A DNA stretch of 40,665 nucleotides, from assembly GCA_041596515.1 (NCBI GenBank), contig JBFHIJ010000025.1, forward strand, positions 1-40,665, in the 5' to 3' direction. Below the pieces are notes generated by a model. That model did no database searches, was not told the origin of the DNA, and saw only the letters and a program-made list of their open reading frames with translations. The position numbers and the translations under genes were made by a program. This document shows, piece by piece, positions 24,662-32,700 of this stretch. Position 1 is the stretch's first letter. Each line of letters starts with the position of its first letter. The DNA is from JBFHIJ01 sp041596515. Its GTDB lineage: Bacteria; Bacteroidota; Ignavibacteria; Kapaibacteriales; UBA2268.

Positions 24662-25342
24662 ATGATTAATACGCAAAATACATATATTATCGGTGATATT
24701 CACGGTTGCATCCATACTTTACGTTTTATGTTATATCTCAAGCTAAACGTAACAAAAGATGATATCATCTATTTCATGGGCGACTATATTGACAAGGGGC
24801 CTTCCTCGAAAGCAGTTTTAGACGAATTAATAATGCTATGTAATAAAGGCTTTAATATAAAACTTCTAAGAGGCAATCATGAGCAGATGATGCTTGAAGC
24901 CGGCCTATCAGAGACTAACCATCAATTATGGCTAAAAAATGGTGGTAGGTATACCCTTCAAAGTTTTAAAGTTTCTGACGTACATTCCATAAATGATACC
25001 TATCTGGATTTTATAGAAAGCATGGAATATTATTTTGAATTAGAAGATTACATACTTGTGCATGGAGGTTTAAATTTTGACCACGAGAACCCACTATCTA
25101 ATACGTCTGATATGCTTTGGATTAGGAACAAAGAGGTAGATAAACTAAAGACCAAAGGTAAAAAGCTGATAGTTGGCCATACCCCTGTAAGTCCTTTAGA
25201 ATCTTACCAATCCATTTCTTCTGACATAATTAAGTTAGACACAGGTTGTGTATATAAATATTTGGATAGTAGTTTAGGTTATCTGACGGCTTTTAATCTT
25301 GAGAAGCAACAGCTTGTGCGAGTCGAAAACATGGATAATTAA
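24662..25342 (+). CDS. PPP-family metallophosphoesterase (Ser/Thr phosphatase or ApaH/PrpE-like)
   Basis: 226 residues from the ATG at 24662 (MINTQNTYIIGDIHG); an earlier in-frame TTG five codons upstream is less likely. The calcineurin-like PPP core is complete: GDIHG near residues 10-14, GDYIDKGP near 41-48, RGNHEQ near 75-80, VHGG near 134, and VGHTP near 164-168 with a later LDTGCVY. These supply the two-metal site. Family members dephosphorylate phosphoproteins or hydrolyse diadenosine tetraphosphate, and motifs alone do not separate these. No membrane segment or signal peptide, so cytoplasmic. No ribosome site is visible before the ATG. Confidence 0.85.
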   Translation: MINTQNTYIIGDIHGCIHTLRFMLYLKLNVTKDDIIYFMGDYIDKGPSSKAVLDELIMLCNKGFNIKLLRGNHEQMMLEAGLSETNHQLWLKNGGRYTLQSFKVSDVHSINDTYLDFIESMEYYFELEDYILVHGGLNFDHENPLSNTSDMLWIRNKEVDKLKTKGKKLIVGHTPVSPLESYQSISSDIIKLDTGCVYKYLDSSLGYLTAFNLEKQQLVRVENMDN

Positions 25343-25505
25343 TTGCCCCAAGTAAGTTCCTATTTGTTTCCATATTTATCAAAATAATATCCTCAATCTG
25401 CATTTGGCAAAGAATTTTAAATCATATCACCCAAAATATTACTTACTTCCAATCTAAAATATTATTACTATTTTTGTATCTTATATAGAGTAGATATATA
25501 AACTA

Positions 25506-25817
25506 ATGCCTGAATATAAATTGCTAAAAGACTATTATAAAATATTAGGTCTGAAAAGAACCGCTTCTACTGAAGATATAAAAAGTACTTATATGAAATT
25601 GGTAAAAAAGTACCATCCGGATGTAAATCATGGTAACGAAGCTGCCAATATTCTATTCAATGAAATTATAGAAGCATATTCGGTACTTGGGAATTTATCT
25701 ACCAGGCTGGATTATAGTCTTGCTCTATACATGCAGGATGATATACGCAGAGAAGCTTGGGAACAACTAAAGGAAAAAAAAGGTGGTAATATCAGATTGA
25801 CCTTAGAAGATCTATAA
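25506..25817 (+). CDS. Short J-domain protein (DnaJ-like co-chaperone)
   Basis: 103 residues, essentially one J domain: DYYKILGLKRTASTEDIKST (helix I-II), KKYHPDVNHG with the HPD motif near residues 37-39, and FNEIIEAYSVLGNLSTRLDY (helix III). No Gly/Phe region, zinc fingers or substrate-binding domain follow; the C-terminus is a short charged tail (about 30 residues). Such stand-alone J proteins stimulate the ATPase of an Hsp70 and usually target it to one task. Its last six bases overlap the convergent HAD gene. Confidence 0.88.
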   Translation: MPEYKLLKDYYKILGLKRTASTEDIKSTYMKLVKKYHPDVNHGNEAANILFNEIIEAYSVLGNLSTRLDYSLALYMQDDIRREAWEQLKEKKGGNIRLTLEDL

Positions 25818-26486
25818 AGCTTTATAAATCTGTTTGAAATCGGTAAAGTCTTTAAAAACATGCTCTGCTCCCAGATTTTTCAGCATCCCATCATCATAGT
25901 AATCTATACCTACGAAATTAATACCAAGAATTTCTGTTGCCTTCAAATCCCAAGCTCCATCACCGATATAATATATATCGCTATAATCTCCGTGGAAATC
26001 AGACAATTTAATAGCGTGCTTGATTATTTCAGTGCGATTTGAATGTTTATTGCAGTTAGCATAAGGCAAATTAGATATATCATATCCGGCAGCTTTAAGC
26101 TTGATGAGACCTGTTTCTTCCCATGACCCGGTTGCAATGGCTACTTTGTAACCTTCTTTTGAGCATATATCTCTTAAGAAGTCTATGCCACCTTTTACAG
26201 GCTGAAATCTATTTGGTTCTTTTAAGCTAGTCTTTGTGAGGCAAGCTTTGAAATAGTAAAAGACCAGTCTTTTTTCTTCGGGTCTTGGTTTGCCATTGCA
26301 AAGCATTTTGCAGATAGCCATGAGCATTCCCGTGTCAGTTCCTGTCCCATCTTCCTTGATTTTTTGCCAATCTAAGTTGGAGATATCTATTTTAAGCATC
26401 TCTTTCAGAGATTCACCATAGCAATGGTCATCTACTTTAACGGTATCCGTAAGAGTTCCATCTATATCAAAAATAACTAATTTCAT
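25812..26486 (-). CDS. HAD-superfamily hydrolase
   Basis: 224 residues. HAD motif I is FDIDGTLTD at residues 5-13 with both nucleophile and acid/base Asp. Motif II is the Thr/Ser in AIATGSWEE, motif III is a Lys in the following helix or KHAIKLSD, and motif IV is YYIGDGAWDLKATEIL with GD(x)xxD. A helical cap lies between motifs I and II, as in phosphoglycolate phosphatase and beta-phosphoglucomutase-like enzymes. The substrate is most likely a small phosphorylated metabolite; it cannot be named. The gene runs convergently into the J-domain gene with a six-base overlap. Start ATG at 26486. Confidence 0.85.
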   Translation of the reverse strand: MKLVIFDIDGTLTDTVKVDDHCYGESLKEMLKIDISNLDWQKIKEDGTGTDTGMLMAICKMLCNGKPRPEEKRLVFYYFKACLTKTSLKEPNRFQPVKGGIDFLRDICSKEGYKVAIATGSWEETGLIKLKAAGYDISNLPYANCNKHSNRTEIIKHAIKLSDFHGDYSDIYYIGDGAWDLKATEILGINFVGIDYYDDGMLKNLGAEHVFKDFTDFKQIYKAL

Positions 26487-26584
26487 AATTTGATTCAGAA
26501 AAGTTTAACTTGCTATAAAGTACGCAAATCTGTGCAATAATTCAATAATATTAGCCATGTTTTTTGCATGATTAAATGGAATAA

Positions 26585-26758
26585 TTAGACCTCACTCTTT
26601 ACTCTATTCAAATTACATATAATCTCTTCATAGTATGCTTTTTCTATATCATCAATTTTGTCGTCCATTTTAATCAATTCTAAAAGTTTTTCAGTTAAGT
26701 ATTGACAATCTATATCTCGATCATTCAACAAACAATCAATATTCGAGTAAGGTTTCAT
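26585..26758 (-). CDS. Possible small acidic protein, 57 residues
   Basis: An ATG at 26758 opens a frame ending in TAA at 26585-26587. The predicted protein starts MKPYSNIDCLLNDRDIDCQY and continues with an acidic, helix-forming run (LTEKLLELIKMDDKIDDIEK). Codon choice and composition look protein-like, and the frame accounts for much of an otherwise empty 507-base gap between the HAD and RmlD-like genes. I recognise no family. No clear ribosome site. The remaining gap (26759-26993) is AT-rich and shows nothing I can name. Confidence 0.45.
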   Translation of the reverse strand: MKPYSNIDCLLNDRDIDCQYLTEKLLELIKMDDKIDDIEKAYYEEIICNLNRVKSEV

Positions 26759-26993
26759 ACGTAAATCTCAGTTCTTCGTTTTTATGTGCTTACAAATTTG
26801 AACTTTATTTACTTAATAGACAAGCTTTTTTACTACATGTTTTTTTTAACTTGATCTTGCAATATCTGCTTATAATCAATATATTGCAGCAGTTATAAAT
26901 ATTAATAAATACGACTCCACAAATGCATATTACAGTATGTAATGATATAGATTTGTTCGTTTATATATATTTAATTTATTTCAGCCGCTATAG

Positions 26994-27875
26994 TTATAGC
27001 TTTAGTATATTCTCTGCCAAGCTGTAAGGTGCAAAATCTATTTCTCGCAATGTTTTGATATTAGTAAGTCCCCCTTTTTCAGGTCTTTTGGCTTTCTGTA
27101 CCAGCTCTTCCGGGCTTATAGGCTTAATCAGACTTGTATCATATTCCAATAGATTTGCGATTTTTGAAGCTATTTCATATCTGTTAAGTAAATCTGAACC
27201 TGCAACATTATATACGCCTCTGCTGTCCTTTTCTATAAATCTCAACACACACTCCGCAATGTCTGATGAAAAGGTGGGATTGCCTGATTGGCCGGTAATA
27301 ATATTTATTGGATTATTCTGCTCAAGGTTTGAGATAATCCAGCGAATAAAATCTCCTTTCCCGTAGTTGGATGGGCCATATACAATATTGGTTCTAAGTA
27401 TCAAAAAGTTATCAGTATGTGACCTAATTAAGTTCTCACCTGCAAGTTTCGATTTGCCGTAAAATGAAATTGGATTGGGCACATCATCTTCGCTATAAGG
27501 CCCTTCTTTTCCATCGAAAATGTAATCCGTGGAGAAATGTATGAGTTTAGAAGAAAATGACTTAGAAGCCTTTGCTAATATTTCGGGAAAATCTGCATTC
27601 ATTGCCATGGCTTCCTGCTTGTGGTCTTCGCACCCATCGACATTAGTATATGCAGCTGCATTTATGATAATATGCGGTTCGAATTCAAATATTACTTTCT
27701 TCAATAGCTTCTTATTAGTAATATCTATATTCAGAATTTCTACATTCGGCAGAAAAGACTTTTCGTAAGTAGAACTTAGTATCAGTATTTGGTGGTTTGT
27801 CCGTGATTTCAGGCTATTGCAGATGGCTTCGCCGACCTTGCCGGTAGCACCTAAGATAAGTATTTTTTTAAGCAT
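26994..27875 (-). CDS. RmlD-like NAD(P)-dependent sugar reductase (extended SDR)
   Basis: 293 residues. Extended short-chain dehydrogenase with GATGKVGEA (residues 9-17, cofactor loop), NAAAYTNVDGCEDHKQEA near 73-90 (very like the NAAAYTAVDxAE of dTDP-4-dehydrorhamnose reductase RmlD), STDYIFDGKEGPYSEDD near 112-128, and the catalytic YGKSKLAGE near 138-146, then ILRTNIVYG. RmlD makes dTDP-L-rhamnose, a donor for surface polysaccharides. rmlA, rmlB and rmlC are not adjacent, so another 4-keto sugar or a related reductase remains possible. It is divergent from the symporter gene. Its role would fit the glycosyltransferases elsewhere in the window. Confidence 0.82.
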   Translation of the reverse strand: MLKKILILGATGKVGEAICNSLKSRTNHQILILSSTYEKSFLPNVEILNIDITNKKLLKKVIFEFEPHIIINAAAYTNVDGCEDHKQEAMAMNADFPEILAKASKSFSSKLIHFSTDYIFDGKEGPYSEDDVPNPISFYGKSKLAGENLIRSHTDNFLILRTNIVYGPSNYGKGDFIRWIISNLEQNNPINIITGQSGNPTFSSDIAECVLRFIEKDSRGVYNVAGSDLLNRYEIASKIANLLEYDTSLIKPISPEELVQKAKRPEKGGLTNIKTLREIDFAPYSLAENILKL

Positions 27876-28092
27876 ATATTTTTATTTCAGATTTCAGTTA
27901 AAGCAAATATTTAACTGCAATATAAGCTAATAAAATTGAATATCGAAACATGTACCCAATATCTAAGCTCACGAATCACCACAAATGGATTAATACATCA
28001 ATTTGTTCATTATTAGATTGTATACATTATTTTACCATATCATTTATTTTGATTATATAGCTTCTATTGGTAATTCAAATCAAAGAAAACAA

Positions 28093-29460
28093 ATGGAAAT
28101 CCTTATCCTTATAGTATATGTTATTTTGTTAGTAGTCATTTCTGTGTCGTCTTCAAAAAAGATAAACAACTCAAACGACTTCTATGCTGCCGGCAAAAAA
28201 GTAGGGTATAAAGGCGTATTCGCCAGCCTGCTTGCTACTATTCTGGGTGGCTCTGCGGTGATTGGCACTGTAAACTTCAGCACTTCACATGGCTGGGCCT
28301 CTGCATGGTATATGCTTTGTGCCGCTATTGGACTGTTATCATTAATTCCATTTGTACCCAAAGCCAGGAAGCATGCTAATTATACAATATCAGAACTAAT
28401 AGGGAACTTTTACGGACGACAAGCTCGCAAATTTGCCAATATTTTAATACCTATTGCATGGACAGGGGTTACAGCAGCACAAATTATAGCCGCAGGAAAG
28501 ATACTAAACGCGTACGCAGGCATAGATTACACTTACGCAGCTATTGGCTCCGGAGCAGTATTCATTGCTTACACTATAGCCGGTGGACAGAAATCAATTA
28601 TAAAAACTGATGCATTGCAAGCAGGGCTTGTAATAGCATCAATATGCTTAATATTTATTTTTGTTTATAGCTCAAAACCTATTCAAATAGTGCCGGTGCA
28701 AACTCTTGCATTTCCTTTTAATAGTACATTTTCTCCATTTGATCTGATAATGTTGCTATTTACATATTCTACTACATTTCTTGTTGGCCCTGATATATAT
28801 TCACGTATCTTTTGTGCCGGGACAGACAAGAACGCTTCTAAGGCTCTACTTTTTTCTGCTTTTGTACTGATTCCAATGGCATTTATGTTGGCATATTTAG
28901 GAAATCAAGCTGCTCACTTATTTCCGGCAGATGCATTTAAATCTCAATCCGCATTGATTTTACTTGTCAAATCGGTTCTGCCTCTTTGGGCTGTTGGGAT
29001 AGTCATCATTGGTCTGCTGGCAGCTGTTATGTCTTCTGCAGACTCTATTTTACTAACTGCCGCATCTCTCATATCAGATTTAAGAGGAAAGAATTTGCAA
29101 GCGAATTCGAGCATCAGACACACAAGAGTTTCTATATTGAGCATAGGCATCATAAGCATATCCATTTCTCTTTGGTACAGCAATGTAATAGGAACATTTC
29201 TAATAGCACTGTCTGTGTTTTCGGGTGCTTTTATTGTGCCTGTAATTTTTGCGTTAATGGGATATAAATGCAGAAGTTCAATCTTTGCAGTCAGTGGTAT
29301 GGTGGTTGGAGCAAGCATGGCTCTGGCAGGCAAGATACTTGGCATAAGTGGCTACAAATTTGCCGGAGATATTTTAGTTCTTTCTGCATTTGTTGCAAAC
29401 GGCACATTAATATTAGCTCCTACCCTAATCAGACGCTTAAAATTGGCTTTTGAAGGATAG
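28093..29460 (+). CDS. Sodium:solute symporter family (SSS) transporter
   Basis: 455 residues from the ATG at 28093 (MEILILIVYVILLVVISV). The frame extends upstream to a TTG, but that addition is not membrane-like and is rejected. About 12-13 hydrophobic helices. NSNDFYAAGKKVG after helix 1 and ATILGGSAVIGTVNFS in helix 2 are typical of SSS members (LeuT fold). AVMSSADSILLTAASLISDL near residues 313-332 matches the conserved helix-8 region that binds sodium in this family. Substrate (sugar, amino acid, proline, pantothenate or other) cannot be inferred. It is followed by a 260-base gap with a degenerate intergenic repeat and a terminator shared with the convergent macroglobulin gene. Confidence 0.88.
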   Translation: MEILILIVYVILLVVISVSSSKKINNSNDFYAAGKKVGYKGVFASLLATILGGSAVIGTVNFSTSHGWASAWYMLCAAIGLLSLIPFVPKARKHANYTISELIGNFYGRQARKFANILIPIAWTGVTAAQIIAAGKILNAYAGIDYTYAAIGSGAVFIAYTIAGGQKSIIKTDALQAGLVIASICLIFIFVYSSKPIQIVPVQTLAFPFNSTFSPFDLIMLLFTYSTTFLVGPDIYSRIFCAGTDKNASKALLFSAFVLIPMAFMLAYLGNQAAHLFPADAFKSQSALILLVKSVLPLWAVGIVIIGLLAAVMSSADSILLTAASLISDLRGKNLQANSSIRHTRVSILSIGIISISISLWYSNVIGTFLIALSVFSGAFIVPVIFALMGYKCRSSIFAVSGMVVGASMALAGKILGISGYKFAGDILVLSAFVANGTLILAPTLIRRLKLAFEG

Positions 29461-29521
29461 AGTTTATGTAAAAGTATATATTTAATGTTTTTTCTTGCCT
29501 ATCTTTGAGCCTTTCATGCTC

Positions 29522-29595
29522 CTCAAATCCTCTAAATCTCTACTTCCCATTGACTTCGCTCTGTGTAAACTAACGCTCAGCACATCGCTTTGCCC
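29522..29595. repeat. Diverged intergenic repeat, copy A
   Basis: CTCAAATCCTCTAAATCTCT...TTGACTTCGCTCTG...CATCGCTTT. It aligns along about 75 bases with copy B at 35343-35420. It lies after the symporter gene. The core resembles the CTTCGACT(C/T)CGCTCAG motif seen in many intergenic repeats; both copies look decayed. Confidence 0.6.
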
Positions 29596-29671
29596 GAGGA
29601 GACTTATTTCTATCTATTTTTCCCTTACATTTCACCCTCCATGACAAGGGGGGTGGGTTTTGAAAACTTAA

Positions 29672-29710
29672 AAAGCACAAAGGACATAAATCTTACATCC
29701 TTTGTGCTTT
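29672..29710. terminator. Bidirectional terminator between convergent genes
   Basis: A perfect 13-pair stem AAAGCACAAAGGA / TCCTTTGTGCTTT with a 13-base loop. T-rich tails occur on both strands. It lies 12 bases after the macroglobulin stop and 211 bases after the symporter stop. Confidence 0.88.
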
Positions 29711-29721
29711 ATTGAAAATAT

Positions 29722-32700
29722 TTACTTAACCACTACTTTTTTGCCTTTTACGTAAGATCTGAATGTTCCGTCGTACATAGCATTTGCAGAAAGAACACCC
29801 TGCTTATAAGCGCCTTTTGTAACGGCTCGGCACTGATAGTAAAATGTTTTGTTAGGCGAATTTGGAGTCAGTGAGGTAAAGATATTTATTTTATCATCTC
29901 TAATGTCTAAGTACTCCGGTTCGCTTTGGCTCATCCAGTTAAAAGATGGTGCATCTTCCTGAAGGCGATCGTTTACTATTTCAAGCCCGGCGGGGAGCAT
30001 ATCAGTAATTGCTATGTTTTCAGCATAAGTAGCAGAGTTCTGCAATTTGATTTTAAGTTCAACTATTACTAAATCTCCAACCTCAAATTCAGCTTGTATT
30101 TCGTTGCCTTCTCGGTCATAATATTTCCTACGAATCTCGAGCTTACTATCTATTTCCTCTACATCACCACTATTAGTCAGACCTTTTGCTTCGTAGAAAT
30201 AGTATAAGTTCTCAGACCCTGTAGATTTCACTTTTGCATTTTGACCTTTGACATTGATTTTTACAAAGTTCTTGTTCGATAGTTTTTTGCTTTCTCCCTT
30301 GTAAGTAATGATGCCGTTTGCTTTGCCATTTAAAGTTTTGCGGGAAAGCTTGCCAAGCGCCATTACTGCATATGCCATATCGTTGGTAGAGAGGTACTCT
30401 CTGTCATTCATTTCAGTTGCTAAAGTTTTAGATAGAGTTGGAATAAAAGCATTAGACGGCTCAGTATCTAAAAGCACCATAAGAGACAGAGCCATGTTTC
30501 GGATATAAGATCCGAAGCTACCGCCTGTTTCAGTACCATTATCTTCTATTTTTTCTACGTTATCAAGTATGTACTTCGCAGTCTTTTTATCGCCTGAAGT
30601 AGCATAGGCACCAGCTAACAGATATTTAGATTCTGTGCTTAGAGTTGCCAACTCATCTTTTATTTTGTTAAGAGCGGAGTTGTTGTACCTACCAGATAGA
30701 GCTAAAACGTAATAAGCATAAACAGTCCTTTTAGGGAAGTATGGTTTGTATAATGTTTTGCCATCGTAGTACGTATAGTAAGTCACGGGTGCAAAAGTTG
30801 TAACCTCTCTTTCAAGATAGGATAAAAGCTCCGATATCATATTTTCGCTGACATTGTAGCCTGCTTTTCTGGCTTCTAAAAGGAAATGTGCTGCATAAAC
30901 TGACACCCATTTATCTGCTTCTGAACTACTGCTCCAGTATTTAATCCCACCGCTCCATGACTGCAAGGTAGCCAGTTTAGTAATGGCAGCATTTACGTTT
31001 TCAGCTGCTGCTTTAATGCTGTTACGATTATCCGGCTTATCACTTAAAGGTAGCAAATCAGCAAAATATAATTGCGGGAATGCTTTTGAAACTGTTTGCT
31101 CAGCACAGCCATGCGGATAGCCAAGTAGTTTATACATATTTTCCATTTGCTCAAGCAAAGGCGATTTGGATATAATCACTTTGGCAGAATGTGTTTCCGG
31201 GATAAAGTCATCTAATAAGTCAAGCTCTATAGCATCATTTGGTTTTAACGTTCCAAATTTTGAAATTTGAATAAGGCTTGACGGAGATTGAATATTAATA
31301 TAAGTCTGATGCTCAAAAGTTTCTCCATGGGCTTTTGCTTTAATTGTAATCAGCTCTTCTCCCAAAGATTCCAATGCTTCTATAGGAAAAGTTGCTTTAG
31401 CTTGCCCTGATTTTTCTAATTTGACAGATGCTTTCTTTTGACCGGTTAATTCTAGATTTTTTGATAGCAGCACTTCAATATCGCAATTACTTGCTTTCAA
31501 TTCAGTATTTCTGATTGTAACAGTCATGTCGAATTGATCACCCGGATAAAGAAAGCGAGGTATAGAAGCATTAATAACAATCGGGTCAGCTACCTTCATT
31601 GGCTTCTCTGCTACACCGAAAGCTTTGCCTTTGTAAGCTTGAGCCATAATCCTTACCTCGCCGGAGAACTGCGGGATATAGATGGGCACTTCCACTTCGC
31701 CATTTGCATTTGCTTTTAGTATACCACTCCAGTAGGACAAAAGTTTTACTCGCTTATTAGCAAACGGGTTTTCGGCCAAGTCATTCAGTTTCATTGCCAT
31801 AAAACCCTCTCCCGCACCGGATTTAGAGGATGCTATATTTAAATCAGGATATAAACTTTTGTATAAACTATAAGTATTAATATTCAAATTCATTGGGCTG
31901 TAAAAGAATTTATATGGATCAGGAGTTTTATAGTTACTGATTTGTAAAATGCCCTCATCCACAACAGCCATTGTAATCATAACTTCCTGATTCTTTTTAT
32001 CAGTTTTTACTTTTATCTTTTGTGTTCGCTTAGATCTGATTTTTTCGGGAGCTTCTATTTTCATATTTATCTTATTAGCGACTTTGCGAACATCTAAAGA
32101 CTTAACACCCATTGCCACAGTAATCGGGAGCGACTGGCTATCTACAGGTCTGTACAGAAGTGCCGAAATGTAGACATTTGGCAGATAATCTTCCTGCAAA
32201 TCTATTATCATAGAAGCAGTTTTGTTTTTTACTTCTAATATTTTAGAGATGTATACATCTTCTCTTTCTATAGTTACAAGCATTTTACCGTCAAAAGGTG
32301 TTTTAAATAGCACCTTGCATTTATCTTCTAATAGATACTCGTCTTTATCTGTTTCAATTGTAATGTTGCCTTCTTTGTTTATCTCTACATTTTCCGAAGA
32401 GTTACCCCATCCACCCCAGTTATAGCAGTAAAGTGAACGGGCTACATAGTTTTCACTTCCGGGAGCTTTTACTCTTACTTCATAGCTGCCATATTCTTGA
32501 GGAGTGAAAGTATATTTTGTGTTTTTATCATATATCGTTATCTCTTTTTCTTCAAGCACAATACTTTCTAATTGAGAAGTATATCTATACCTGCCATCAC
32601 TGTTTCGCACCATGACACTATGCCACACATTTCTTACTAGAGTAACATTTGCGACAGTTTGGCTTGCAAATTTCCCATTTTGATTTACTACTGTCAAAGG

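Noticed and set aside
28944..29345. A 133-codon minus-strand frame over the 3' end of the symporter gene
   Set aside because: It lies fully inside the conserved helix region of the symporter on the other strand and shows no recognisable motif.
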